Below are positions 19,470-29,705 of a DNA stretch of 64,000 bases, piece after piece. The translations under genes and the position numbers were made by a program. Source of the stretch: Balaenoptera acutorostrata (Eukaryota; Chordata; Mammalia; Artiodactyla; Balaenopteridae); NCBI RefSeq assembly GCF_949987535.1, contig NC_080075.1, positions 59,555,636 to 59,619,635 on the forward strand. Direction: 5' to 3'. Under the pieces are notes generated by a model. The model was not told the DNA's origin. It saw only the letters and a program-made list of their open reading frames with translations, and made no database searches. The number at the start of each line of letters is the position of its first letter. Positions within the stretch are counted from its first letter, which is position 1.

Positions 19470-19880
19470 GCATATAGGGCCTCAATTTCAGATCAGATTC
19501 ACAAATTTAATTTCCTATTCCTTAATTTAATTCCGCATATAAGTTTTGTTTTTATTATTTACATGGGTTCCCTTTAATGATTCCAAATTGCTGCTGCCCT
19601 CTAGCAGTATTTTGTCTTAGGTTAACTTCTTGAAAACCGATCAGCGTTGGAGTTTATTCCGCGCTGGGTTTAGTTATTTTCTGAAACGACGCACAATTAA
19701 ATTAGAATAATGAACATCCTCTTTAGAGGATTAATTCATAATAAGCAGGCCATGTGCTACAGCTCACAGAAGAAAGGGCACGAGGACCGAAAGCTGGTTT
19801 TTTCTGCCTAAATACGAAAAGTACATTCTGCAGAGCAGAACAAATCAGCTAATGACATCCAGAGCGCGGGCCAGCCCCAG
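19470..19880. promoter_or_regulatory. Candidate conserved non-coding element, homeodomain-motif-rich
   Basis: About 400 bp of AT-rich sequence with no repeat signature and no long open frame, sharply different from the GC-rich flanks. It carries many TAAT/ATTA cores: 'cacaaatttaatttc', 'ccttaatttaattcc', 'cctttaatgattcc', 'gcacaattaaattag', 'gaggattaattcata', 'cagctaatgac'. Such blocks are often developmental enhancers in vertebrates. That reading is inference, since no alignment was available. Confidence 0.3.
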
Positions 19881-20107
19881 AGCGGCACGGAGCTGGCATC
19901 TCGAGTTAGCGCAATCCCCGCTGATGCCGCTGCCTACCTTCTCTCCCTGAGAAGGCTGGCAGCGGGTGAGCTGCCCGGCTTCTTTCTCCTCTGTACAGCT
20001 GATAGAGGTCAGTGTGGACCTTCTAAATTCTACCCCAGGAAGCCCCAAATTCCACAGTCTGTGGTTTCACAAGCTTTGCTCTCGGAGCTTCCCAGAGCTC
20101 AGTCATT

Positions 20108-20760
20108 CATTCATTCTTACATCCAAAGAATGCTTTACTGAGCTCCTCTTATGTACCAGGCATCCATGGGTACCCCCTTGGGATACATCAGTGAAGAACA
20201 CAGACAAAGACCCCTTGCTCTTCTGGAGGTTGCATTCCAGGCCTCGGAGACAGACAATAAACAGTAGAAATAATCAGAAAATTCTAGAGTGTGTTAGAAG
20301 GTGATAAGTGCCAAGGAGTAAGGGGGTTGAGAATGGTGTGTGTGCGTGTGTGTGTGTGTGTGTGTGTGGTTTGCAATTTTAAATATGATGGGTCAGGGTA
20401 GGCTCCTGAAGAAAGTGCCAGTTAAGCAAAGACTTGATAGAGATGAGAAGTGAGTCACTTCCAAGAGCACCCCGGGGGTCAAGAGTATTGCAGAGGAAAA
20501 GGCTGGAAACAACTTAGGGCAAAAGTGTTAAGGTCAGAGTGTGGCTGGTGAGTTGAGGATAGACAAGGCCAGTGGGGCCTGAGAAGAGGGAGTAAGTGAG
20601 ATGTGAGTGGGACCAGATCCTCTGGGGCCTGGGCTTCTGCGCTGAGTGAATGGGAGGCCATGGCAGGGACTTGAGCAGAGCGGGACATGACCTGACTCAC
20701 TTAAAAGGGTCTCTGGCTGCTGGCTGAGAAGAGACTTTCTGGGGTGAGGGGTGGGTGGCG
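20108..20760 (-). mobile_element. L2 LINE, antisense, about 650 bp
   Basis: One of the longer L2 copies here. 'tttactgagctcctcttatg', 'ggatacatcagtgaagaaca', 'gacagacaataaacagtag', 'gtgataagtgccaaggagta', 'tgtggctggtgagttgagga', 'tgggaggccatggcagggac' and 'gcgggacatgacctgactca' follow the antisense L2 consensus for several hundred bases. A TG microsatellite lies inside. Confidence 0.78.
20336..20369. repeat. (TG)n microsatellite inside L2
   Basis: About 16 TG units with one 'tgcg' interruption, embedded in the L2 copy. Confidence 0.95.
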
Positions 20761-21254
20761 TGGGTGGAAGCTGCCAGACTTGTCAGGAGGCTAGCAGCTC
20801 AGGCCTTTAAAACTCTAGCCCCAGGTTGCCCCACTCCATGCTCTCTGGACCCCAGCAAAGTGCTGAGCCCAGGCCTCACAGCCAGGCCTGGAGACTGAGT
20901 CTCCTGCAGCCCCCTGCCTCCCAGAAAAGTGGTTTTCAAGCAGCTGTGAGGCAAGTATAAAACCGTTATTCTTTTTTGGCCCTGAAGATCCCTCTGCAGC
21001 CCCTCCACACCCCTCCCACTGACCCATGGACCAGGAGGCCGGAGCCTGCAATGGAAGGGGACCTCCAGGCAGGGACAGCTTTACACTGTCCCTTTGGTTG
21101 TCTCAGGCTCCTCTGAGAGGGAGATACCCTCTCATCCAGGTAATTGACAAAGTGACATCAGAAGGCCTCTGCTGAGCAGCTGCCGCAGAAACAGGGGACA
21201 GATCAAAGTAGGAGAGGACCAACATCTGCAGCAACCAAAGCAAGGAAGAGGTAC
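20761..21254. other. Single-copy DNA without recognised gene
   Basis: GC-moderate sequence. Frames of 69 and 78 aa on the - strand overlap in different phases. Nothing recognised. Confidence 0.45.
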
Positions 21255-21345
21255 AAACAAACAGAAAGAATAAATAAGCAGATGAATGATTGATGGGGGG
21301 TATGAATGATTAATGAATAAATGAATGATTGATGAGTAAACAAGT
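21255..21345. repeat. Degenerate GAATGATT-type simple repeat
   Basis: Repeated 'gaatgatt' and 'aataaatgaatg' words with drift, a low-complexity stretch of the kind often seeded by an L2 or MIR tail. The parent element is not identified. Confidence 0.7.
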
Positions 21346-21599
21346 GTATGGCTCAGAGCTAGTGCCACCTCTCTGCTCTTTGGGGACAGTCTCTCTTGGG
21401 AACCGAGGAATAAAGATCCTCCCAAGGCCATCACCTCTAGAATTCCCTGCTGGAGTTGGGATTGCACTGCTGCTGTCCCCAGAGGCAGTGGAGGCTTTGG
21501 CCCCTAACTGGGGATGAAGGGGTGGGCTGGAGGAAGGAGGCCAGAGCTACTGGGACTGGGATGGAAGATGCCTGGGGCAGCCTGAGGGAGGAGAGCGCT
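21346..21599. other. Single-copy DNA, nothing recognised
   Basis: GC-moderate stretch. No repeat or coding signal. Confidence 0.4.
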
Positions 21600-22600
21600 C
21601 AGGATCGAAGGTGTGGGGAAAAGAGGGTGTTTTAAAATGTAGGTTCTATTATTATTCAGGTATGGTGAGGCCAACAGGTCAGGGGATCAGGAAACAATTG
21701 CCATTGAAAAGATACTTTGTTATACTCATAGGATCCCAAGAGAAAGGGTCAAGCCACGCCATGGTGGGGGACACACGGGGAAGCACCAGGGTCAGTCAGG
21801 AGGCAGAGAGAATTAAGGGAAATGTGGGCAAGAGCTCTCTTTTTTAAAAAAATTAATTAATTTATTTTTGGCTGCGTTGGGTCTTTGTTGCTGCGCGGGG
21901 GGCTTTCTGTAGTTGTGGCGAGCAGGGGCTACTCTTCGTTGCGGTGCATGAGCTTCTCATTGTGGTGGCTTCTCTTGTTGCGGAGCATGGGCTCTAGGTG
22001 TGCAGGCTTCAGTAGTTGTGGCACGCGGGCTCAGTAGTTGTGGCTCGCAGGCTCTAGAGGTCAGGCTCAGTAGTTGCGGCGCCCAGGCTTAGTTGCTCCG
22101 CAGCATGTGGGATCTTCCCAGACTAGGGCTCGAGCCCGTGTCCCCTGCATTGGCAGGCGGATTCTTAACCACTGCGCCACCTGGGAAGTCCCTGGCCAAG
22201 AGCCTTTATCGTGGCTTCCACATCAAGGAATGGGCAGGCAGGGTAAGCAGATTTAGGATTGGCTAGTTTGAATAATTTCAGCAGGTTCTAGTGCACAGGG
22301 GCCATCCCTAGCTGTCTGAACTCTGGTCCTGGGAGGTTAGGGCTGGGGCTATTGCTTTGGAGTGTGAGAGACCTATAAAGGAAGTGGCTGAGGGTTTGGA
22401 CTCTGGATTGGTTGGTTTGCATATAAAAGGTGTATCAGCAGGTGAGTCTCTTACTATCTCTAGGAATTGGCTAACGCTGGGAGGAACAGTCCGTCCAGTG
22501 TCAGCAAGACCACAGAGCAAAGCATCAAAAATACAGAGAATAAAAGACACGCTTAGTACAGAGGGAAAGAGGAGAGATTTGGTTTTTCCTTTCGTAGCCC
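21600..22600. mobile_element. Unclassified old interspersed repeat, split by a SINE
   Basis: The sequence at 21640-21839 ('ccaacaggtcaggggatcag', 'gggaagcaccagggtcagtc') and at 22194-22600 ('ggattggctagtttgaataa', 'tggttggtttgcatataaaa', 'ggtgtatcagcaggtgagtc') has the look of an ERV/MaLR internal or LTR region that I have seen elsewhere but cannot name. 'gcatataaaagg' at 22418-22429 is TATA-like. The CHR SINE at 21840-22193 lies within it. Confidence 0.3.
21840..22193 (-). mobile_element. Full-length CHR-type SINE, antisense
   Basis: A T-rich left end with 'attaattaatttatt' precedes 'ttggctgcgttgggtctttg', 'tcttgttgcggagcatgggc', 'gctccgcagcatgtgggatc', the B-box complement 'ggctcgagccc' and 'cacctgggaagtcc'. 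A short 'caagagc' repeat on both sides is the probable residual duplication. The middle carries an extra 'ctcagtagttgtggc' unit compared with the copy at 8626-8961. Confidence 0.95.
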
Positions 22601-23095
22601 CACACTAGACGTTCTACAGATACCGGGCCTTGGATTAGTCTCATTCTAGCGCTTGTTAGGATAGAGAAGTCCATCATGTCAACCGAGTGTGTGACTGCAT
22701 CATTTCAACAGGCAGGAAGATTTTGGTGACCTTCATTTCCAGAAACTTCTCTTGATGGGGCAGGCTGATGATAACTCCCGTTCAGGCCCAGACAACCTCT
22801 CCACTGCACTGGCACCACCCGGACACTTGCCCCACTTCCAGAAGCTCTTGTCTCCTGGTGTGGCCAAGAGAGAAGAGCTCCCAGGTGTCTTCCAGGGGAG
22901 AAGTGCCCTGGGGGGGGAGGGTTTGAGGAGGCAGTGTCTGGAGATGCTGGGTCTCAGGGTCCTGCTCAAGTTTGGAGGAGGGTCTTGCCAGGGCATTCCC
23001 AGGGACTCTAGACTGTGAGTTGGGGGTTCAAAAGACCACTCAGAAGTTCTACTTGATTTTTCTGAGCTTGAATAGATGATCAAAATAAAGGCTCC
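22601..23095. other. Single-copy DNA without recognised gene
   Basis: Opposed frames of 88 aa (+) and 121 aa (-) over the same GC-rich interval. Nothing recognised. Confidence 0.45.
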
Positions 23096-23290
23096 CATTT
23101 ATTGCAAGCTTATTAAGGGCTAGATGTTGGGCTAAGAGCTTTGCAGTTCTATGTCATTTAATTCTCTCAGCAACCCCAGGATGTAGATTTTTTTACCCTC
23201 ATTTTACAGACCAAACTGAGGCACTGGGAGGCTAAGTGACTTGCTGGCAAGTGGTAGAGGCAGAATTGCACCCAGATGGATCATGGCCAC
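23096..23290 (-). mobile_element. MIR SINE, antisense, near full length
   Basis: 'atgttgggctaagagctttg', 'atgtcatttaattctctcag', 'caaccccaggatgtagattt', 'ttttacccctcattttacag' (approximate), 'aactgaggcactgggaggc' and 'agtgacttgctggcaagtgg' give a clear reverse-complement MIR. Confidence 0.85.
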
Positions 23291-23619
23291 TTGGAGTTGA
23301 AAACTGAAGGAACTTTTCCTGGAGGCCTCTTCTAACAACCCCGCTGATCTTTCTTCACTTCCCTGACCCGGTGCTTCTTAACCCTTTGGGGGCTGCAGGG
23401 CCCTCTAAGCACGTGATGAGCGTAGCGTCTCTTCCTAGAAAATGCACACTTTGCATTTTGCACATGTGTATCTATCTCCCAGGCAATTTCAGGGGCCCAC
23501 AGGCCCTCCTGAAGCTCACGAACCCTGCTTTTGGCATTCGCTTTCTGCAGTGACTGTTTCTCTTTCTCATAACCCTAGGGCACAGGGCAACCTTCCGGGC
23601 CCCAAAATCACTCCAGTGG
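23291..23619. other. Single-copy DNA, nothing recognised
   Basis: 'ggtgcttcttaaccctttgg' at 23371 and the following lines faintly recall an old DNA-transposon end, but not enough to call one. Confidence 0.35.
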
Positions 23620-23770
23620 GGAATGGAATCAGACAGGACAGGTTAATCAATGAAAGCTCGGCGGCATGCTCCTTCCATAATTGCATTCCTGCCTTTTCAT
23701 CCCAGCAGCCAGCACTTAGGGTAATTGCATTCCAATAAGGCTCCCAGATTTGGGGCCTCTGGGGCCTGCC
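23620..23770. promoter_or_regulatory. Candidate enhancer with duplicated TAATTGCATTCC word
   Basis: A non-repeat block containing the 12-mer taattgcattcc twice on the same strand (23678-23689 and 23722-23733), 44 bp start to start. The word joins a homeodomain-like TAATTG core to CATTCC, the core bound by TEAD factors. 'ggttaatcaatgaaag' lies just upstream. Function is inferred from the motifs only. Confidence 0.3.
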
Positions 23771-24777
23771 CTGGAACCTGTTGACATGCCATCTGCTTCC
23801 AGAGGGGTTCTGGAGACCAAGACAGCCTTTTAAAATTCTTCTCTGTTGTCTTTGCTCTAAGAGAGACAAAGAACTCTGTAACAGATCTTGTCCAAAATTC
23901 CGCTTTCTTAACCCACCCACATCAGCCCTGGAGCCAAGGAGCCTTCCTCCCTCCCTGGCTGTCTTTCTGAAGTCAAAACAGCAGCACCGGTCATTCCAAG
24001 TAGATGACCTTTGGAAACACCTGGCTTCGGAGCAGGGTGACTGCCACCGGGCCGGCTGCTCGGAACCCGCTCAGGACTGAAGGATCGAAGGGCTTGGGCG
24101 CTCCCTCAGGGGCTGGGCCTTGTGCTGCCTCAAACACCCCCGCTTCACTCATTTGTTCATAAGATTTATTGGAACCTTCCTAAAAGACTCCTCCTCTTTG
24201 CAAAGAAAACCCACTGTACAGGAAAGTAGGGAATCCCTCAAGAAACAGGGGAGTTTCATGAATCCAGAGAGTCTCATTTCCAGAAATAGAACTTCCTCTA
24301 AAAAAGGTCCACGTGTTCTCCAGGCACCACGAAGTCCATACAATTAACGGGAAAAGTGCAGGGTTCAGGATGATTTGAGTTTCACTCTTTCCCAAATCGG
24401 AATGCCTCCTCTGCTCTCACCCCCACCAAAGGAATGAGGTATAAAATGGAGAGGTCTGGTGTTTGTTATATGACTTACAGATGCCTCTTCCCCCTCCCCC
24501 TCCCCCCCAGCCCCTGATGCTTCTTCCTTGCGAAGAAAACTTTCCTCTGGGGCTCTTCTGCCTCTCGGATTTGAGCCCCAAGAAGCCCCCCACCAGCCCA
24601 GCTCCCTTGTGCTACCTTCTCAGGCATGAGAGCCGAGTCCCTCGTTCCTGCTGAGACCTTCCCGCTCTCGCTCAGAGGAAATGGGTTGTTTCAGGATGGA
24701 AACGTTCTTAACTGCAGGAGGGAGGGCGGTGAGTATTCTTGGGTGGTTAATCTCCCTCCAACATGATGATGCTGGCG
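23771..24777. other. Single-copy DNA without recognised gene
   Basis: Includes a C-rich tract at 24487-24515. Frames of 60 to 99 aa lie on both strands with no recognisable domain. Confidence 0.45.
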
Positions 24778-24998
24778 GCTGACCTGTGGTTTAGCGGAAA
24801 AAGCATCGACGTTTGTGTGGCAGGCCAGCATTTGAACCCTGCTTCTGCGCTCACGAGCTGTGTGACATTGGGCAAGACTCCTCACCAGCCTGCATCTCAC
24901 TTTTCTCCCATGGGGGTGGGGGGAAGAGAATAAGATTGACCTTATACGGTTGAAATTGAAGAGATAACATGCTCTGACCCCTGGTATTTGATACTTGA
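24778..24998 (+). mobile_element. MIR SINE, sense
   Basis: 'ggtttagcggaaaaagcatc', 'catttgaaccctgcttctgc', 'acgagctgtgtgacattggg', 'caagactcctcaccagcctg' and 'gagataacatgctctgaccc' follow MIR, with a G-rich patch replacing the usual 'aaatggggataat'. Confidence 0.75.
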
Positions 24999-25732
24999 TT
25001 TCCTTTCCTTCTTTCCGTACACAAAGGCACAAATTCCTACAGCATCATGAGATGTTAGAAGGTTCTGCTGGGTTGTTCTCTATCAGCGCCCTTGGGGGAG
25101 GCTTCTCCCCAGCCTTTCCCCCTCAACCCATTCCATTCTGTTCTTCCTTTATCCTAGTCTCTGCCTGTACCTACAGCAGGTCGCCTGAGCTCCAAATCGT
25201 TGCTTCAGCCTTTCTCCAGGGAACTTGGTTCTCACTAACAGGCTTGGCCTCCCTCCTGTGCTTCACAGCGGTGGTCAGTGTGGCCTCACAAATGGGGACA
25301 CGCACGGACAGGTCAATTTGTCCATCCCTGCCTCTTCTGGTTCAACGCTAGGGTCCTTACATCCAAGTCTGTTAAGGCTGCTACACACTTCCTGTGGGTG
25401 GTCAGATGGTTGACTTTACATTGCGTGGGGTGGATCCTACATGGGCATCAGCCTCCTGGGGACGAACAGGAGCCAGCAGGGCTGTGCGATGCATACATCC
25501 TTCTGTTCAAGGCCATGCCTGCTCCCATCACTTCATTGTCACCACCATGGTCACCCTTGCCATCGGCACCCGGCACCCCTATCAGGACTCCCTGAACCTC
25601 GGGAAACTAACACCCTAAGACAGAGACCAGGACCTCAAAGAGGACCCAGACCCAGACCACCATTTCTGAGTATGTTTTGCATGCTTACAGGTTAAGTGTT
25701 TTAAATGGAATCTTGAAGTTCCCAAGTCATTG
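24999..25732. other. Single-copy DNA with several overlapping short frames
   Basis: Four + strand frames (62 to 118 aa) overlap between 24995 and 25695. I considered a processed pseudogene at 25385-25680 but recognise no parent protein in any frame, and no poly-A or target duplication is visible. Confidence 0.4.
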
Positions 25733-25779
25733 TGGGGTGGGGGGGGGGGTGGGGGGCGGGGAGTGGAGTAGGGAAGGGG
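25733..25779 (+). repeat. G-run cluster with G-quadruplex potential
   Basis: Runs of 4 to 11 G separated by single T or C, then 'gggaagggg'. At least four G3+ tracts with short loops meet the usual G4 pattern on the + strand. Confidence 0.85.
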
Positions 25780-25789
25780 TCAGGACAGG

Positions 25790-25960
25790 CCAGAGGAGAT
25801 TAGGGATTTAATTAAACTGCTTGTTTAGGTAAGGGCTTTTAGGTGCAAAGCTGCTTTGCATGATAATGGCAGTTTATCTGAATTCCATTCTACTGAAGGA
25901 AACTCTTTTAATTACTGTGACCAGTAAACCTGGTTTATCCTTTATGCCCCTCCCCAGGGG
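25790..25960. promoter_or_regulatory. Candidate conserved non-coding element
   Basis: Non-repeat sequence carrying 'gggatttaattaaactg', 'gcttgtttaggtaa', 'gctttgcatgataatgg' and 'cttttaattactgtg', which resemble homeodomain, forkhead and POU-type cores packed into about 130 bp immediately after the G-run cluster. Motif-based inference only. Confidence 0.25.
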
Positions 25961-27934
25961 AAGCCAGGGGGCAGGGGTGGGGGGCGGCTTCCCTCTCAGC
26001 TTCAGTCCTGCTGACTACTGCCAAGGACAGACCCCTAGTCGTCTGTGCCATCACGAGGAGGCCTGTCCACACAGCAGGCAGTTCTAGGTGGGTGGAGGGA
26101 CTTTGGGATGACTCAGCAAAGTCAAGTCTGGTTTTGGGGCGGGGGGGAGTGACCCCTGAAGGTGCCCATAGGACTCCGCAGCCGGCCAGAGCCACAGAGA
26201 ATGGGGCTGGGATTAGGCTGTTGGCACTGGGACTGGGGTGTCTGCTCCCAGAACCCCCAAACACTAGACAGGACCGACACTCACCTGGCAGGCTCCTGCT
26301 CCTGAACTGGCTGGCAGGGGTGTGGTGGCTAAGTGTGCTGGGTGGGGGTGGGTTGGGGGGGTGGGTAATCTAGACCAGAGGGGGACTCCTTGGCCGACTT
26401 ATCAGGGCGGCCCGAAGGCGGAGGGGCTGCATTTTAGCATTTGGCGGTGGTAGTTAACAGTTTTCCCGGTAGAAGGATAGCATTCATTGACCTGTCAGGT
26501 AAAGGGAGAGGAAGATGGAAAGGTTGGTGGGGAGAGTCAGAGAGCCCTGGTACAGATAGGAAGCCCCAGGGAGCTGGGCCTCGGCGTTTCGAGACTCCAG
26601 GCGTACGGGCAGGCTAGGGAAGGGTTAAAGTGTTTGGGAACTCCTGTTTCCAATCACTTGTCAGCCAGCTTCTCTCCATCCTTATCAGCAGGGGTAAGGG
26701 CCAAGCGGGGAGAGGCTCAGAGAGCTTTAGTTTCCAAGCTCTTCCCAGACTCCAAGCTCTCAGCGTTTCTCTTTACCTTCTAAGGGCTCGCAGGCTCAGG
26801 CTGGGGGCAGGGTGGCGGGTAGGGTCTGGGAACCCAAACACATTTAATGGAGTAGAGTGGGAGTTACTAAATACAGCCCTGGGGTGGTGAGGGCTGTAGA
26901 ATCTCAGGAGTAACCCTTCAGAGTTAAACTGCCCCTCCTCCTTTTCCCTCCTCAACAGAAAGGCAGATCCGCGCAGCTCTATCTTTGCTCCTTAGTTACC
27001 TCACCATTGGCTAACACTCTTCAATGTTTTTCCCTTTTACAGTTACCGCTGAGTCAGAGATCTCCATTGTGTATTTGTGCAGTGGCTTTTGGAACTCAAG
27101 TAAAGGACCTTTCATGTCGGGTGAAATTCCTCTTGGTAGATTTGACCTCTGCTGGTCTTTGGAGAGGTACGCAGTTTTCATTTCTGCCATCCCACCTGTT
27201 TACCAATGGTCCGCGTTTCAGCCATTAGAAAATGTGATAAGTCTGCTTTCTATATCTTCATTCAAGTTATTGATTTAAAAGATGTTGCCTGGGAGAGGGC
27301 TGAGGGCAGAGCCATCAGTCACACCAGTATAGATTGTCTTCTAGAACTTGACATCAATCCAGGGTCAGTATCCTTTGGACGTGGTTGTTAAACCAGCTAC
27401 TAATCTCTCGTATTGTGGTCCTCTAATTTATAATCCACCGATGTATCCAGAAGGTTACCATGAGAAAAGATATGCGCCTTTCTGAGATCCAGTACACTTG
27501 GTCCCCTGAATCTTCCTGATTTGCCATTCCAGTAATCCTTAAAGAAGGAAGTAAGGTTCATGCGATATTTTGCAGTAGACAAGAGATATGTTATGAATGA
27601 AAATCAAAACTACAGTTTTGTAAGGAGCTAGTGTTTCTTGCCAGGAAGAAGTAAGTGGTACATGTTTCAAACATGCCAGGGAGCTGGGTCTGTAAAACAG
27701 AACTGACCAAGGGAAGAAATGGGAATCTAAAGAGGATTTGAGTTAATCAAAAGCAGGGACTGTGGCAGCAGTTTGTGGAAAAAGCACCCGTTTTGGTGAT
27801 CTGGGGGGTCCTGTGACTGCAAGAGCAGGTCTTGCACTAGAACCAAGATTTTCCCCTGGAGAACCAGCCACAAGGCCTTGATTCGTCTAGATCTAGAAAC
27901 TCCAGGCAAGTTCTGAACACCCCAGGCTGAGCCT
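25961..27934. other. Single-copy DNA without recognised gene
   Basis: Nearly 2 kb in which I recognise no repeat family. A G-rich patch (26339-26367) could form a quadruplex. Frames up to 109 aa lie on both strands without known domains. The AT-richer part at 27000-27600 contains overlapping frames of 60 to 84 aa, none convincing. Confidence 0.45.
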
Positions 27935-28158
27935 CCATGTCTTTGCAAATGCTGTTCCCTCTGGAAGCCGTCTCCTTGCGTCTACCTGGTCAACAACTCA
28001 TCCTTCATTTCCATTGCAAGTCTTACATCCTCTAACAAGTCTTGCCTGCCTCTTCCCCATGTCTGATTCCAGACTTTCCAGGTAGAACTACTCCCACTGA
28101 GACTTTTTGTTCCCTGTATAGATGTTCCCAGAATACATTTGCACTGAGAACACTTTAT
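27935..28158 (+). mobile_element. L2 LINE, sense, left part: outermost layer of a nest
   Basis: 'aatgctgttccctctggaag', 'actcatccttcatttccatt', 'caagtcttgcctgcctcttc' and 'actgagaacactttattgta' follow the sense L2 3' region. The next L2 sequence is at 29577, after about 1.4 kb of inserted elements. Confidence 0.65.
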
Positions 28159-28334
28159 TGTACAGAGGAAAGAACACAGGCTTTGAAGTCCAGTAGAGTT
28201 AGATTTTAGCTCTGACTTTGCATCTTATTTTAACCTCTCTAAGTTGCAGTTTCCTCATCTGTAAAGTTGGGACAAGAATAAATACTCAACAGGACTGGCG
28301 TGAGGATTCAATAGATAATGAGCACAAAGCACTG
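28159..28334 (+). mobile_element. MIR SINE inserted in L2, left part
   Basis: 'gaaagaacacaggctttgaa', 'ttagctctgactttgcatct', 'aacctctctaagttgcagtt', 'tcctcatctgtaaagttggg' and 'gactggcgtgaggattcaat' give a clear MIR. It breaks off after 'cacaaagcactgta' and its end is found at 29532-29576. Confidence 0.8.
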
Positions 28335-28855
28335 TATTAGCTATCTGCTGCTGCATAACAAATTACCCCAAATTTAGTGGCTTAAACCAATAATAAACAC
28401 TATCTCACACAGTTTCTATGGGTCAGGAATTTGGGAATGGCTTGGCTGAATGATTCTGGCTTGATGTTTCTTATGAGGTTGCAGTCATCTGAAGGCTTGT
28501 TTTAAACTGGAGGCTCTGCTTCCAAGATGGTTGAATCACATGGCTGTTGGCAGAAGGTTTCAGCTGCTCACTAGTTATTGGTGGGAGGCCTCGGTTCTTC
28601 TCCATGTGGATCTCCCCATAGGGCTTCTTAAATGTCTTTAGTATATGGCAGCTGATTTTCTCTAGGGTGACTGATCCGAGATGGAAGATGCAATAGCACT
28701 TATGGCCTAGCCTGAGAAGTCACACACCAGTTTTTCTATAAATTCTATTAGTACACATGTCAGTCCTGCTCAGCGTAGAAGGGGACTACACAAGGACATG
28801 AATACCAGGAGGTGAGGATCTTTGGGGGCAATCCTGGAGGCTGGCTATCACAAGT
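28335..28855 (-). mobile_element. Old LTR-like element inserted in MIR, antisense
   Basis: It begins 'ttagctatctgctgctgcat', followed by 'aacaaattaccccaaattta', 'ttctatgggtcaggaatttg', 'ggttgcagtcatctgaaggc', 'tccaagatggttgaatcaca' and ends 'ggaggctggctatcaca'. It resembles an antisense MaLR/ERVL-class LTR (TG...CA on the - strand). A second fragment of the same family is at 36535-36635. Confidence 0.55.
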
Positions 28856-28880
28856 ACCCAGCCTAATGTTTATCGAAAGC

Positions 28881-29531
28881 ATTATCATATCATAAGGTGG
28901 AAACAAAGTATCCATTGACAGATTGATGGATAAAGAAATGTGATATATCTATATATATAAAATGGAGTATTATTCAGCCTTACATACAACATAATATATA
29001 TTATATACATATAATGGAGTATTATTCCGTCTTAAAAAAGAAGGAAATCCTGCCATCTGGAACAACATGCATGAACCTGAGGGACATTATGCTAAGTAAA
29101 ATAAGCCAGACACAGACAAATATTGCATGATCTCACTTATATGTGGAATCTAAAAAAGAAAAAAAAGTTGAACTCATGGTAACAGAGAGTAGAATGGTGG
29201 TTACCAGAGGCTAGGGAGTTGGGGAACAGTGGAGATATTGATCAAAGCATACAAACTTTCAGTTATGAGCAAGTTCTGGAAACCTAATGTAAAGCATGGT
29301 GACTGTAGTTAACAGTAATGCAGTATATACTTGAAATTTGCTAGGAGAGTAAATCTCAAGTGTTCTCACTACACACACACGCACAAAATGTTTAAATATG
29401 GGAGGTGATGGATACGTTAGCTAGTGGTAATCACTTCACAATACATACATACATCAGAGCTTCACATTGTACACTTTCAATATAGACAATTTTTATTTGT
29501 CAAAAATAAATTTAAAAAAAATTAAAAAAAA
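28881..29531 (+). mobile_element. L1 3' end, sense, inserted in the same MIR
   Basis: 'atggataaagaaatgtgata', 'atggagtattattcagcctt', 'aacatgcatgaacctgaggg', 'ataagccagacacagacaaa', 'ggttaccagaggctagggag' and an A-rich end at about 29510-29531 mark a 5'-truncated L1MA/L1MB-type copy of some 650 bp. A duplicated 'atggagtattatt' phrase (28963 and 29013) suggests a small internal duplication. Confidence 0.85.
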
Positions 29532-29576
29532 GCCTATGGTAAGGGTTCAATAAATAGTAGCTGCCATTGTTATTAA
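29532..29576 (+). mobile_element. MIR 3' end, right part of the split copy
   Basis: 'taagggttcaataaatagta' and 'gctgccattgttatta' are the terminal MIR sequence missing from 28159-28334. Confidence 0.7.
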
Positions 29577-29705
29577 TTCACACATCTGCATTCTCTACTA
29601 GAAAAGAAACCCCTTGAAGGTAGTCACCATGTCTTGACTGTTTGTATCCCAAGTGCCTAGAGTAATGTCAAGCCTATTGGTAGGTCCATACTAAATGCTG
29701 GTGGA
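29577..29705 (+). mobile_element. L2 LINE, sense, right part of the outermost layer
   Basis: 'cattctctactagaaaagaa', 'ccttgaaggtagtcaccatg', 'tatcccaagtgcctagagta' and 'gtaggtccatactaaatgct' are the L2 3' end that should follow the piece at 27935-28158. Confidence 0.75.

Noticed and set aside
22418..22429. TATA-like 'gcatataaaagg' as a gene promoter
   Set aside because: It lies inside an old interspersed repeat and no downstream exon is recognisable. At most it is a relic LTR or ERV promoter.
25385..25680. Possible processed pseudogene
   Set aside because: Several overlapping frames drew attention, but no parent protein could be recognised in any of them, and there is no poly-A tail or target-site duplication.
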